Below are positions 28,206 through 38,145 of a stretch of DNA of 64,000 nucleotides, piece after piece. Each line of letters starts with the position of its first letter. The first letter of the stretch is position 1. The notes below the pieces were generated by a model. The model was not told where the DNA came from. It saw only the letters and a list, made by a program, of their open reading frames with translations, and did no database searches. The position numbers were made by a program, and so were the translations under genes. Source of the stretch: JBKEAJ01 sp047974415 (GTDB taxonomy: Bacteria > Bacteroidota > Bacteroidia > Bacteroidales > Prolixibacteraceae); NCBI GenBank assembly GCA_047974415.1, contig JBKECH010000002.1:1-64000 (forward strand). The letters run 5' to 3'.

Positions 28206-31121
28206 ATGAAAAGTATAAGCCTGATAGTATCAGTATTGTTAAGTGCTTTGATAGTGCAAGCACAATTTACATTCGACCAGAAGAAGTTGGCAACAATTCG
28301 ATGGTCTCCTGTTCCGAAAGAGTTTAAGGGGCTTGAAGATTTTAAAATCAGCCTTGATGGGACATGGAAGTTTAGCCCCTCGCCTGAAGAATCTTTCCAA
28401 GAAAAGAATGATGCAAGCTCATGGCAAGATATCGAAGTGCCCGGAGAATGGGTGATGCAAGGTTTTGAGGTGGATGCAGGTAAGTCTGCAGCTTACCACA
28501 GAACATTTAGTGTGCCAAGTAGTTGGGAAGGATGCCGTATCAAGTTGAAGTGCGAAGCTGTCTATAGTGAATGTACAATCTGGATTAACGGACAAATGGT
28601 TGGAGGGCATCTGGGAGGTTTTACAGCCTTTGAGCTTGATATTACTGACGCTGTGAAGAAGGGAACAAACACCATTGCCATGTCTGTTCGTAGCGAGAGT
28701 GTTGTGGATACTTTGTCGTCGGGATCGCAGTATGCTGTACATCCCTTGGGAGGAATTTCGCGCTCTATATATTTGGTGGCACTTCCTGACGTGAACATTG
28801 CCTCTATGCATGTGCAAACATCTTTCGACAAATTGTATGAGAATGCTGTTTTAGAAACAGAAATCAACTTGGCAAACGAAGCCTCGACGGGGCGTACAGC
28901 CGTTTTGCACTTTCTTCTTACCGATGCAAATGGCACTAAGGTTTCTTTCGACGGAGAGGCGCAAATGACTGTCGATGTTGAGAAAGGGATGCAAACGGCA
29001 ATTAAAATGAAGATGGATGTAACAAAGCCCAAGAAATGGGATGCCGAACATCCCAACTTGTATTACCTGAATTGTACGCTCTTTGTAGACGGTAAAGAGC
29101 AGACGACTGTTTCTCGGCGCTTTGGATTTAGGCAGATTGAGGTGCGAGGCAATCAGGTGTTTGTTAATAATATGCCCATCAAGTTGCGAGGAGTCTGCCG
29201 ACATGAGGTTCACCCTTTGCGAGGCCGCTCTTTGAATGGCAATCAATGGTATGAGGATGTGAAAATCTTTCGCGAAGGCAATGTGAATTACATACGAACT
29301 TCTCACTACCCACCCAGCGAGAAACTTTTGGAAGCCTGCGACGAGCTGGGGATGTTTGTTGAGGTGGAGGGACCGTTTTGTTGGGCAAGTAAAAAGAACG
29401 TGAACAACTCAAATTATTTTGAAGCTATTGTACAGCCAGTCCTCGAGATGGTGGAGATAAACAAATCTCATCCCTCAGTTTTGATATGGTCAATAGCAAA
29501 CGAATCCTATGACTTTGATGATCTCTTCAAAGAAACGTCAGACCTTGTAAAGAAAGCAGACCCCTCAAGACCTAGGAATTTTAGTCAATACGGACCCGAC
29601 GGCGATGGCGGATATTTGGAAATTGCAAACAACCACTACCCCGGACCAGGAGGCCCAGAGAAGTATAAGAACTACGAGCGCCCAATTACCTTCGATGAGT
29701 ATTGCCACCTGAACGCCTACAACCGTTTTGAGTTGATGACAGACCCTGGTATTCGCGACTATTGGGGAGATATCCTCTATCATATGTGGGAGAATATGTA
29801 TGCATCCAAAGGTGTGCTAGGTGGGGCTTTGTGGGCCGGTATAGACGATTCGTTCTTCTTGCCGTCGGGCAAGGTTGTGGGATATGGAACATGGGGACCA
29901 ATAGATGGTTGGCGAAGACCTAAACCTGAGTATTGGCACATGAAGAAAATATATTCGCCTGTGAAAATCAAACTCATCAACGGCGTTGGAGATAAGGCAG
30001 TAAAACTCTCGATAGAAAATCGCTTTTTCTTTTCTAATCTGAATGAGTGTCGCATTGAGTGGAGTAACAATAAAGAAAAAGGGCAGTTGTCTGTCGATGC
30101 GCAAGCCGGAGCGAGTATAGAAGCGACATTGCCATTTAGCTACGATAAGCTGGAGAATTTAAAGCTAAGGGTATATAAGGATAGTGAAGTTCCTGTTGAT
30201 GAGTATTCTTTCGACCTTTCCACTCCTAATATTGAAGAACATAAAGAGACTGACGATGAGTTTCATTGGAGCACAAAAGGAAGTACGCAACTTGCCGTTA
30301 GCAACAAGATAAGAGTTGAGATAGGAAATAGAGCTTTGCAAGTTTACGATTCTAAGGGTAACAAGGTCATGGATGGATTTCCAACGCTCATGTTGGTATC
30401 TGCCAATGACAAAGGCGATACGCAGATGACAAAGCAAACTCCCGACTACACTTTGTACTCGCCAACGGCGTCTAATCGTCGTATTCATTCCATCGACCTT
30501 ACTAAGAACGACGAGGGTAGTTTTACTGTCAGTCTTACAGAGGGCTACGATGAAGCCGTAGGTACATTGCAAATGCATTTCTCTGCCGATGGTGCGATAA
30601 ACATGGACTACTCCTACTCGATGATGAAGAATGAAAACTTCAGGCAGTGGGGTCTTGCCCTAAGACTGCCAGAGAATTTTACGAAGTTGAGATGGGAAAG
30701 AAAAGGATTGTGGACAGTATATCCCAAGGATCATATAGGACGTCTTGCGGGTGAAGCTCTGTTAACGTACAGCCACGATTTGTGTGGTTTGGCAGGACCA
30801 TCCAAACAACCTAACTATGCCTACAACCAAGACCAAACGCAATATGGTAGCAATGATTTTCGCTCCACAAAACGCAATGTTTATAGAGCATCATTAAGTT
30901 CCACCAAGCATAGTAGTCTAAACCTGCTGTCGGATGGAAGTCAGCATGTACGTAGCTGGTCGGAAGCTGGAAGTGTTCATTGGCTGATTGCTGATTACGA
31001 CAATCCTGGGTCGGAACGATTCCTCCGGGGATATAGCTCGCACGCCAGACTGTATGACATTCCCCTTACACGAGGACAGAAGATTAGTAGCTCTATAAGA
31101 CTGAAAATTACAAACGAATAA
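28206..31121 (+). CDS. second GH2 glycosidase (beta-galactosidase-like), secreted
   Basis: A 971-residue GH2 enzyme paralogous to its upstream neighbour along its whole length. The ATG at 28206 gives a clean signal peptide (MKSISLIVSVLLSALIVQAQ); the open frame to 28188 relies on a TTG within a repeat and is rejected. The acid/base is Glu433 (SIANESYD) and the nucleophile Glu498 (ITFDEYCHLN). The nucleophile loop FDEYCH differs from the FGEYAH of the first enzyme, so specificity has probably diverged. The rraA-like gene begins 5 nt after its stop, indicating one transcript. Confidence 0.9.
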   Translation: MKSISLIVSVLLSALIVQAQFTFDQKKLATIRWSPVPKEFKGLEDFKISLDGTWKFSPSPEESFQEKNDASSWQDIEVPGEWVMQGFEVDAGKSAAYHRTFSVPSSWEGCRIKLKCEAVYSECTIWINGQMVGGHLGGFTAFELDITDAVKKGTNTIAMSVRSESVVDTLSSGSQYAVHPLGGISRSIYLVALPDVNIASMHVQTSFDKLYENAVLETEINLANEASTGRTAVLHFLLTDANGTKVSFDGEAQMTVDVEKGMQTAIKMKMDVTKPKKWDAEHPNLYYLNCTLFVDGKEQTTVSRRFGFRQIEVRGNQVFVNNMPIKLRGVCRHEVHPLRGRSLNGNQWYEDVKIFREGNVNYIRTSHYPPSEKLLEACDELGMFVEVEGPFCWASKKNVNNSNYFEAIVQPVLEMVEINKSHPSVLIWSIANESYDFDDLFKETSDLVKKADPSRPRNFSQYGPDGDGGYLEIANNHYPGPGGPEKYKNYERPITFDEYCHLNAYNRFELMTDPGIRDYWGDILYHMWENMYASKGVLGGALWAGIDDSFFLPSGKVVGYGTWGPIDGWRRPKPEYWHMKKIYSPVKIKLINGVGDKAVKLSIENRFFFSNLNECRIEWSNNKEKGQLSVDAQAGASIEATLPFSYDKLENLKLRVYKDSEVPVDEYSFDLSTPNIEEHKETDDEFHWSTKGSTQLAVSNKIRVEIGNRALQVYDSKGNKVMDGFPTLMLVSANDKGDTQMTKQTPDYTLYSPTASNRRIHSIDLTKNDEGSFTVSLTEGYDEAVGTLQMHFSADGAINMDYSYSMMKNENFRQWGLALRLPENFTKLRWERKGLWTVYPKDHIGRLAGEALLTYSHDLCGLAGPSKQPNYAYNQDQTQYGSNDFRSTKRNVYRASLSSTKHSSLNLLSDGSQHVRSWSEAGSVHWLIADYDNPGSERFLRGYSSHARLYDIPLTRGQKISSSIRLKITNE

Positions 31122-31126
31122 TTACA

Positions 31127-31825
31127 ATGACTGTAAATAATTGGAAAAACGATGAAGAGCTTTTCGGGTTTATCCGTAATGAGCTCTATACGGCTGTGGT
31201 TGGTGATATAATGGACAAGATGGGACTAATCCATCAGTTTCTTCCACCACAAATCAGACCCTTGAAAGAAAAGATGATGCTTGTAGGGCGAGCAATGCCA
31301 GTGTTGGAGGCAGATTGTTTTGAGGAGTTGAGTCCTGACTCGCAAAACCCATTGATGAACAAAGCTTTTGGATTGATGCTGGAAGCTCTAGACGATATAA
31401 AGCCAGGAGAGGTCTATATCTGTTCAGGTTCTTCGCCATCGTATGCGCTTGTTGGCGAATTGATGCTTACACGTGTTAAGATGTGTGGTGGTGTTGGAGC
31501 TGTTGTTAATGGTTATTCGCGAGACACACATGGGATATACGACGTTGGCTTGCCAGTGTTCTCCTACGGACCTTATTCGCAAGATCAAGCTCCTCGCGGA
31601 AAGGTAATGGACTTTCGAGTTCCCATAGAAATGAACGGAGTGCGCATTGAGCCAGGAGACATTGTCTTTGGCGACATAGATGGGGTTTGTGTTGTTCCGA
31701 AATCAGCAGAAAACGAGGTGTTTTGCAAAGCTCTGGAAAAAGCTCGGGGCGAGCGAACAGTATTGAAAGCCATTCAGGGAGGAATGGGCGCTGTAGAGGC
31801 ATGGAATAAATACCAAATAATGTAG
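31127..31825 (+). CDS. RraA family protein (HMG/CHA aldolase-like)
   Basis: A 232-residue member of the RraA/4-hydroxy-4-methyl-2-oxoglutarate aldolase family. These are trimeric, metal-dependent pyruvate aldolases or, in E. coli, RNase E inhibitors. The motif CGGVGAVVNGYSRDTHGI (family GGxVxxGxxRD), VGRAMPVLEAD and VFGDIDGVCVVP are visible. The context (dehydratase, dehydrogenase and lactonase next door, 5 nt from a glycosidase) argues for an aldolase cleaving a 2-keto-3-deoxy sugar acid to pyruvate plus an aldehyde, not for RNase regulation. The substrate is inferred. Confidence 0.85.
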   Translation: MTVNNWKNDEELFGFIRNELYTAVVGDIMDKMGLIHQFLPPQIRPLKEKMMLVGRAMPVLEADCFEELSPDSQNPLMNKAFGLMLEALDDIKPGEVYICSGSSPSYALVGELMLTRVKMCGGVGAVVNGYSRDTHGIYDVGLPVFSYGPYSQDQAPRGKVMDFRVPIEMNGVRIEPGDIVFGDIDGVCVVPKSAENEVFCKALEKARGERTVLKAIQGGMGAVEAWNKYQIM

Positions 31826-31882
31826 TTTGTGGACATACAATATAACGATTAAGAAGAAGAAAAATAAATATTGAAAAACTGG

Positions 31883-31916
31883 CTGCCAGCTTGAAGCAAT
31901 AGACTAGTGCTGGCAG
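31883..31916 (+). other. intergenic inverted repeat within the sugar operon
   Basis: A perfect 8-bp inverted repeat, CTGCCAGC/GCTGGCAG, with an 18-nt loop lies 15 nt upstream of the dehydratase ATG and is flanked by direct ATAAATATTG copies. It has no U-run. It could be an mRNA processing or stability element or an operator. Confidence 0.45.
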
Positions 31917-31931
31917 ATAAATATTGCATAC

Positions 31932-33092
31932 ATGAAGATTACAGATGTGAAAGTATGGTTGGTTGAAGGAGTAAAATACAACTGGACCATGCTAAAGATA
32001 TATACCGATGAAGGGCTAACAGGTGTTGGTGAAGCAACAAATTGGCCAGGGAGTCAGATTGTCGAAGCGGCAGCAAAAGATGCAGGGCAACGGATAATAG
32101 GGCTTAACCCCATGCGCACTGATTTTATATGGACTAAGTTGTATCGAGATTTGAACTGGGTTGGTCCTTTTGGGGCAAGCATGTGTGCTATCTCGGGCAT
32201 AGACATGGCCCTCCTAGACTTGAAAGCAAAAAAGCTTGGCGTTCCGATGTACGAACTCCTAGGCGGAGCATATCGGACTAAAATCAGACTGTATGCCAAC
32301 TACTGGTTCACCAAAGGGGAGCATAATGCTGATGACTATGCCCGACAAGCCAGGCAGGTAGTAGATATGGGATTCAAAGGAGTGAAATTCGACCCTTTTG
32401 CACATGTCAATTATTTGTACGGCGAAGATTTAAGTACTGATTTAGGCTTAACAAAAAAACAACAAGACCGTGCATACGAAGTGAGCAAGGCTGTACGTAA
32501 TGCTGTTGGCGAGGAAGCTGACCTTATGATAGAAACCCACGCAATGCTAAACTTTAAGACGGCAGTGACGATGGCAGAGCGGCTGTCTGAATTGAATATC
32601 ACATGGTACGAAGAGCCAGCAGGGCCAGAAAATGCAAATACTCTCAAAGCCTTTCGGAAGCGGATAGACTCGAAGGTGTCAATTTGTGTGGGAGAACGAC
32701 ACTATACAAGGTTTGGCATCAGAGAACTGCTCGAAAAACAGATTGTCGACGTAATAATGCCAGACATTACTCGCTGTGGTGGTCCTTCGGAGATGAAGCG
32801 GATGGCAACGATGGCAGAGGCTTACAATGTGCTTTTAGCTCCACACAATCCCAATGGACCTCTTTCTACATTGGCAAGTGCTCATCTCTGCGCTGCGATT
32901 CCGAATTTCTTCCGACAGGAGTTTATCTTCAACGATGTCTCGTGGAGAGATGAAATAATAGACCACCCACTTGAGATTTGTGATGGTAACTTGATATTGT
33001 CGGAGCGTACGGGATTGGGTGTCGATTTGCTTGAGCATGAACTGGAGAAACATCCAGGCATAAGAATAGCACGGAACGGGTATTACATATAA
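31932..33092 (+). CDS. enolase-superfamily sugar-acid dehydratase (mandelate racemase / galactonate dehydratase-like)
   Basis: A 386-residue MR/MLE-type enzyme. It has an N-terminal capping domain and a TIM barrel with VKFDPF (Lys152-x-Asp154), metal ligands Glu201 in IETHAML, Glu227 in WYEEP and Glu255 in VGERHY, with His203 next to the first ligand, then Asp278 (MPDITRCGG) and His305 (APHNPNGP). The ExH pair and His305 resemble D-galactonate dehydratase, which dehydrates aldonates to 2-keto-3-deoxy acids. Gluconate, fuconate or rhamnonate are alternatives. It lies between the aldolase-like gene and the SDR gene. Confidence 0.88.
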   Translation: MKITDVKVWLVEGVKYNWTMLKIYTDEGLTGVGEATNWPGSQIVEAAAKDAGQRIIGLNPMRTDFIWTKLYRDLNWVGPFGASMCAISGIDMALLDLKAKKLGVPMYELLGGAYRTKIRLYANYWFTKGEHNADDYARQARQVVDMGFKGVKFDPFAHVNYLYGEDLSTDLGLTKKQQDRAYEVSKAVRNAVGEEADLMIETHAMLNFKTAVTMAERLSELNITWYEEPAGPENANTLKAFRKRIDSKVSICVGERHYTRFGIRELLEKQIVDVIMPDITRCGGPSEMKRMATMAEAYNVLLAPHNPNGPLSTLASAHLCAAIPNFFRQEFIFNDVSWRDEIIDHPLEICDGNLILSERTGLGVDLLEHELEKHPGIRIARNGYYI

Positions 33093-33102
33093 AAAGAATG
33101 AT

Positions 33103-33891
33103 ATGTTAGCAATAGATTTGAAGAATAGGGTAGCCATTGTAACAGGTGTTTCGAGTGGTATCGGGGCAGGCGTGGCTAGGATGCTTGCCAAAGCAGGATG
33201 TAATGTTGCAGGATGTGCAAGAGCAAATGAGGATGAAAAAAATGTTGTAGCATTTCGTGCTAGCGTTGAAGAGTTTGGGCAGAAAGCATTTTACAAAAAA
33301 GTAGATGTAACAAATAATGAGCAACTACTGGCATTTGTGAGATGTGTTGCCGACGAGTTTGGCAAAATAGACATTGTAGTCTCCAATGCAGGAGCGAATA
33401 TCTTTAAAGGTGCAGCCGATTGTACGGAAGATGAATGGGAATATAATCACAATTTGAATTTGGCATCGCATTGGCGTTTGGCAAAATTGAGCAAACAGTA
33501 TTTGGAGAAAAGCAAAACTGGAGTTTTTATAATAATGAGCTCTAACCATGCTTATTCGTCTATACCTGGTTGTTTTCCCTACAATGTTACAAAAACGGCA
33601 CTCACAGGTTTGGTAAGAGCAATGTCCATAGAGTGGGGGCCAGCTGTTCGGGTGCTAGGTCTGGCTCCAGGGTTTATCGATACTCCAGGAAACGATACAT
33701 GGTTTAATTCTTTTCCAGATGCTACTGCCGAGCGTCAAAGAACGATAGACCTACATCCAGCAGGTAAGCTCGGAACTACCGAAGAGGTTGGAGCTTGGTG
33801 TGCTTTTCTGGCAAGCGATTTTGCCGCTTTCGCAACGGGGGCTACATATCTCCTCGACGGCGGTAGAGCCGCATTGATGCAAGATAATTAA
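33103..33891 (+). CDS. SDR family sugar dehydrogenase
   Basis: A classical 262-residue short-chain dehydrogenase with TGVSSGIGAG (15-24) for NAD(P) binding, SNAGAN (~94-99), Ser146/147 (IIMSSNHAY), Tyr160-x3-Lys164 (YNVTK) and a C-terminal YLLDGGRAA. In this operon it most likely oxidises the free sugar at C1 to its lactone, as galactose, fucose or rhamnose dehydrogenases of this family do. Alternatively it could act later on a keto-deoxy acid. It starts 10 nt after the dehydratase. Confidence 0.88.
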   Translation: MLAIDLKNRVAIVTGVSSGIGAGVARMLAKAGCNVAGCARANEDEKNVVAFRASVEEFGQKAFYKKVDVTNNEQLLAFVRCVADEFGKIDIVVSNAGANIFKGAADCTEDEWEYNHNLNLASHWRLAKLSKQYLEKSKTGVFIIMSSNHAYSSIPGCFPYNVTKTALTGLVRAMSIEWGPAVRVLGLAPGFIDTPGNDTWFNSFPDATAERQRTIDLHPAGKLGTTEEVGAWCAFLASDFAAFATGATYLLDGGRAALMQDN

Positions 33892-33903
33892 AAGAATCAG
33901 GTA

Positions 33904-34791
33904 ATGATAAATTGTTTAGATAAATTAGAACTTGTTGCTAACACTCCAAAAGCAAGACTCGGCGAAGGTGCAGTATGGCATCCTGTCGAGCAGGTTCTCT
34001 ACTGGGTTGATATAACGGAAGGGAAGCTACATTGTTATAATCCAGCAAACGAGGAAAATCAGACTTTCTCAATGGGCAGCATGATTGGGACGGTGGTTCC
34101 TGCAAAAGGACGATTTAATGTGCTTGTGGCTTTGGAGACAGGTATTTATGGAAGGGCTCTCGACGGGGAGATGTTCAAGTTGGCAGACTATCCGCGAGAA
34201 GTTGCAAACAATAGATTCAATGATGGGAAGTGCGATCCCAAAGGCAGATTCTGGGTCGGAACGATGAATAAAAAAGTTATAGATGGAGCTGGTGCTTTAT
34301 ACCTTTTTGATGGACATCAGCTTGCCATAAAAAGGTCGGGAATGACTATTCCCAACGGAGTGGTTTGGTCGTCCGATGGGCAAACTATGTATCATGTAGA
34401 CACTGCGGAATCTGCCGTTTTTGCCTACGACTTTAATCTCGAAAGTGGAGCCCTATCGAGGCGCCGAATTGCCATAAAAGTGCCACAAGAACTGGGTGTC
34501 CCCGATGGAATGTCCATAGATTCGGCAGATATGTTGTGGATTGCGCATTGGGGTGGCAAGGCTGTTGTCCAATGGAATCCTCTAACTGGTGAGAAGGGTA
34601 GAGTGATAGATGTCCCTGCTCCTCACGTAACATCTTGTGCCTTCGGAGGTGAGAATCTTAAAACACTGTACATAACGACTGCGCAAGAAGGATTGACAGA
34701 CAAACAACTGCGAGAGTATCCTTTAAGCGGAAGCTTGTTTAAAATACCAATCGATGTAGAAGGAACTTATTCAGGAATATACGGAGAATAG
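33904..34791 (+). CDS. SMP-30/gluconolactonase family lactonase
   Basis: A 295-residue six-bladed beta-propeller hydrolase that opens sugar lactones. The expected divalent-metal ligands are visible: Glu21 in RLGEGAVWHP, the Asn in NNRFNDGKCDPKGRFWVGTM, the Asn in IPNGVVWS and the Asp in GVPDGMSID. No signal peptide is present, so it is cytoplasmic, matching the cytoplasmic dehydrogenase and dehydratase. It starts 12 nt after the SDR gene and completes the oxidative steps sugar -> lactone -> aldonate. Confidence 0.9.
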   Translation: MINCLDKLELVANTPKARLGEGAVWHPVEQVLYWVDITEGKLHCYNPANEENQTFSMGSMIGTVVPAKGRFNVLVALETGIYGRALDGEMFKLADYPREVANNRFNDGKCDPKGRFWVGTMNKKVIDGAGALYLFDGHQLAIKRSGMTIPNGVVWSSDGQTMYHVDTAESAVFAYDFNLESGALSRRRIAIKVPQELGVPDGMSIDSADMLWIAHWGGKAVVQWNPLTGEKGRVIDVPAPHVTSCAFGGENLKTLYITTAQEGLTDKQLREYPLSGSLFKIPIDVEGTYSGIYGE

Positions 34792-34879
34792 GGAGGAATG
34801 TTTTGAAAGAAAACGACAGATGCGACAACATCTATCGTCTAAAAATATGATGCTGATAACATCATTTGTTCAAATTAAC

Positions 34880-34898
34880 GATCACAAAGTGATCACTT
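34880..34898. promoter_or_regulatory. palindrome upstream of susC
   Basis: AAGTGATCACTT at 34887-34898 is a perfect 12-bp palindrome, and GATCAC-AAA-GTGATC overlaps it at 34880-34894. It lies 23 nt before the susC ATG within a 129-bp gap. It could be an operator or leader hairpin. No full TAnnTTTG promoter was seen here, so susC may be transcribed with the upstream genes. Confidence 0.4.
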
Positions 34899-34920
34899 GT
34901 TAAATTAAAAGCTTAAAGAT

Positions 34921-37900
34921 ATGAAGAAAATCTATGACTTAAAAATGAAGTTGATTCAAAGACTGCTTGTGCCTTTATTGGCGCTGATTGTAGGAGCTAA
35001 TCTTCTTAATGCTCAGTCAGTAACGCTCTCCGGAACTGTTACAGAAGCCGAAACCAGAGCGCCTCTGGTTGGCGTGTCGGTGTTTATTAAAGGAACAACT
35101 ATTGCAACTATTACAGATGTCGACGGTACTTTCTCTATAAAAGCAACACCACAGGCAAAAGTGCTTGTATTTTCGTTTATCGGGATGAAGACTAAAGAAG
35201 TCTCGATTGGTAGCAACAATGTTATTAACGTCAGCATGGAGAGCGATGCCATTGGGCTCGAAGAGATTGTGGCAGTTGGATATGGTATTCAAAAAAAGGA
35301 AAACCTGACGGGCTCGGTGGCTGTTATAAAAAACGAAGTCCTAGAAAATCGTCCGAATAAGGATGCTGTTGATATGTTGCAAGGTATAGTGCCAGGACTT
35401 AACATAACAAGGAGTTCTGGCAATATTGGAGAAACAGCATCCCTAAATATAAGAGGGACAACTACACTTGGAGAAGGCTCAAGTGGAGCTCCGCTGGTTC
35501 TTGTCGATGGAGTAGAAGGTGATTTGTCTATGGTAAATCCACAAGATATTGATAACATTTCGGTATTAAAAGACGCGGCGGCATCGTCAATATATGGTTC
35601 TCGTGCTCCATTTGGTGTAATCCTAGTGACGACAAAGAAAGGAACGAAAGGAAAAACCACAGTTAATTATAACAATAGTTTTAGGATAGGCACGCCTAAT
35701 CACTGGCCAGATGTTTCCGATTCTGAAACATTTGCTTATGTAATGAATGACAATTTTAACAATGCTGGTTCTGGAGATTATTTTGGTAAGGAATGGTTAG
35801 ATCGTATTATTCGCTATAAAAATGGAGAAAAAGTACCTATGATTTATGATAGTGACGGGCGATGGGTTCCTGGATATAATGCTGGACATGCCAATGAAAA
35901 TTGGATGCGTGGAGTCTTTAGCAATCAGGCAGTGTCGCAGGAGCATAATTTCAGCATGAAGGGAGGAAGCGAAGATATTCAGTATTATATTTCTGGAGGT
36001 TTCTTGGATGAAAATGGACTCCTAAAGATTAATCAAGATAACTTCAAACGTTATAACATAACTGCAAAGGTTGACGCATCCTTAACATCCTTCCTTGAAA
36101 TGGAGTTTATCAATCGTTTTTCAAGAAAAGATTACAAACGACCAACTTATCTAAATAGTAGTATCTGGAATAATATTTTGCGACAAGGGTGGCCTATCAT
36201 GCCAATGTACGATGATAATGGCTATTTGTATGATAGCGCAGCAAGCCCTGTTTTGAAATTAAGAGACGGAGGTCAGCAAAATGAAATTAACGACATAAAT
36301 ACACATCAGCTTAGGCTTACTGCCCGTCCTATCAAAGGTTGGCAAATTGTTGGTAGTGGAACATATAAATCATCTAATAATTTTACGAGCTGGAATACTC
36401 TCCATTTCTACAATCATGATAAGGATGGCAATCCATATTATGCGGAGGGAGGCTCTGAAAGCTCTGTGCATGAGTACGCTTTTAAGTCTGATTATTACAA
36501 TCTTAGCGTGCATTCCGATTATGAATTTAAATTAAATGTGCACGACTTTAAAGTAATGCTTGGTAGTCAAGTCGAGAACTATAATCAGCGAGATCTAACA
36601 GGAGAGAGAATGGGCTTGATATCCGATGAAATACACTCTTTAGGTACGACAACAGGAATAGACTCTAGAGGAGAAATTGTTGCTCCTTTCTTGGGTGGCG
36701 CTTATTACGACTGGGCTGTAGCAGGATTTTTCGGAAGACTAAACTACAACTACGATAATCGCTATCTTTTTGAAGCCAATCTCCGTTATGATGGTTCTTC
36801 TCGTTTCAGGAAAGATGCTCGTTGGCTCACTTTGCCTTCTTTCTCTTTTGGGTGGAATGTTGCTAACGAGAGTTTTATGAATATAGAAGAACTAACTCAG
36901 CTGAAACTGAGAGCCTCTTACGGCTCACTAGGCAACCAGAATACTAATGGTTGGTATCCAACGTATATTACTCAACCAGTAGGGATACAGAATGGAGGAT
37001 GGTTGATTGATGGGCAAAAACCCAATACTGCATATGCCCCAGGGCTTATTAGTAGTAGTCTGACTTGGGAACGCGTTGAAAGCTATAATCTTGGATTGGA
37101 TTTTGCCTTTTTAGATGGGCGTCTTAGTGGAGCCTTTGACTATTATGTGAGAAATACGCTCGATATGGTTGGCCCAGCTCCAGAACTTCCTAATGTTTTG
37201 GGGACTGCTGTTCCAAAGCAAAATAATACCGACCTGCGTACTTCTGGATGGGAGTTGTCTTTGGCTTGGAACGACGCTTCGAATTTGTGGGGAGATAAGC
37301 TTCGCTATGGAATAAATATAACATTATCAGACTCTAGAACGAAAATTACTCGTTATCCGAACGAAAGTAACAGTTTGACAACCTATCGAGAAGGTCAGAT
37401 GCTTGGCGAGATTTGGGGTTATCAGACAATTGGTATTGCCAAAACTCAAAAAGATATGGATGCGCATTTATCTACATTGCCTAATGGAGGGCAGTTTGGA
37501 ATAACCAATCTTACTGCAGGAGATATAATGTATAAAGACCTTAATTTAGACGGTAAGATTAGTTCGGGCGCAAACACATATGGCGACCCTGGCGATAGGA
37601 GAATAATTGGAAATAGTACCCCTAGGTATCTTTTTGGAACAACATTGACAGCAAATTTTAAAGGTTTTGATTTGAGAGCCTTTTTTCAGGGAGTGTTAAA
37701 ACGAGACTATGCTACTTCGTCGCAACTCTTCTTCCCAGGAGGCTGGATATGGGATGTCATTGTACTAGACCAGCAACTGGACTATTTCAGAGCATCAGAA
37801 GATAGTCCACTAGGTCAGAATCTTAACGCATACTATGCACGCCCGATAAATAATGATGGCAGAAACACTCATGTTCAGACTAGATATCTGCTTAACGCAT

Positions 37901-38121
37901 CTTATGTCAGACTGAAAAATCTTACGCTTGGGTATACTCTACCAAGTAATATGATAAATCGCTGGGGAGTAGGTAATGTGAGGTTTTTTGTTTCGGGGGA
38001 AAACTTATTTACGATAACAGGATTGACTAAGATTTTCGACCCCGAGCTTATTCACACAAACAATCAGAACTCTTATCCTATATTTAGGACAATATCTTTT
38101 GGGCTTAGCTTAAATATATAA
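34921..38121 (+). CDS. susC: SusC/RagA-type TonB-dependent outer-membrane transporter
   Basis: A 1066-residue transporter: signal peptide (LLVPLLALIVGANLLNAQ), a carboxypeptidase-regulatory-like domain (VTLSGTVTEAETRAPLVGVSVFIKGT, ~30-110), the plug (GYGIQKKENLTGSVAVIKNEVLENRP..., LNIRGTTT, PLVLVDGVEGDL) and a 22-strand barrel ending in RTISFGLSLNI. With SusD it imports oligosaccharides across the outer membrane using TonB energy. It lacks the STN signalling domain, so it is not a FecA-type sensor. susD follows 24 nt downstream. SusC/D after the catabolic enzymes in one run is a less usual order. Confidence 0.95.
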   Translation: MKKIYDLKMKLIQRLLVPLLALIVGANLLNAQSVTLSGTVTEAETRAPLVGVSVFIKGTTIATITDVDGTFSIKATPQAKVLVFSFIGMKTKEVSIGSNNVINVSMESDAIGLEEIVAVGYGIQKKENLTGSVAVIKNEVLENRPNKDAVDMLQGIVPGLNITRSSGNIGETASLNIRGTTTLGEGSSGAPLVLVDGVEGDLSMVNPQDIDNISVLKDAAASSIYGSRAPFGVILVTTKKGTKGKTTVNYNNSFRIGTPNHWPDVSDSETFAYVMNDNFNNAGSGDYFGKEWLDRIIRYKNGEKVPMIYDSDGRWVPGYNAGHANENWMRGVFSNQAVSQEHNFSMKGGSEDIQYYISGGFLDENGLLKINQDNFKRYNITAKVDASLTSFLEMEFINRFSRKDYKRPTYLNSSIWNNILRQGWPIMPMYDDNGYLYDSAASPVLKLRDGGQQNEINDINTHQLRLTARPIKGWQIVGSGTYKSSNNFTSWNTLHFYNHDKDGNPYYAEGGSESSVHEYAFKSDYYNLSVHSDYEFKLNVHDFKVMLGSQVENYNQRDLTGERMGLISDEIHSLGTTTGIDSRGEIVAPFLGGAYYDWAVAGFFGRLNYNYDNRYLFEANLRYDGSSRFRKDARWLTLPSFSFGWNVANESFMNIEELTQLKLRASYGSLGNQNTNGWYPTYITQPVGIQNGGWLIDGQKPNTAYAPGLISSSLTWERVESYNLGLDFAFLDGRLSGAFDYYVRNTLDMVGPAPELPNVLGTAVPKQNNTDLRTSGWELSLAWNDASNLWGDKLRYGINITLSDSRTKITRYPNESNSLTTYREGQMLGEIWGYQTIGIAKTQKDMDAHLSTLPNGGQFGITNLTAGDIMYKDLNLDGKISSGANTYGDPGDRRIIGNSTPRYLFGTTLTANFKGFDLRAFFQGVLKRDYATSSQLFFPGGWIWDVIVLDQQLDYFRASEDSPLGQNLNAYYARPINNDGRNTHVQTRYLLNASYVRLKNLTLGYTLPSNMINRWGVGNVRFFVSGENLFTITGLTKIFDPELIHTNNQNSYPIFRTISFGLSLNI

Positions 38122-38145
38122 AATCCTCCACAAAAAATAAATAAA

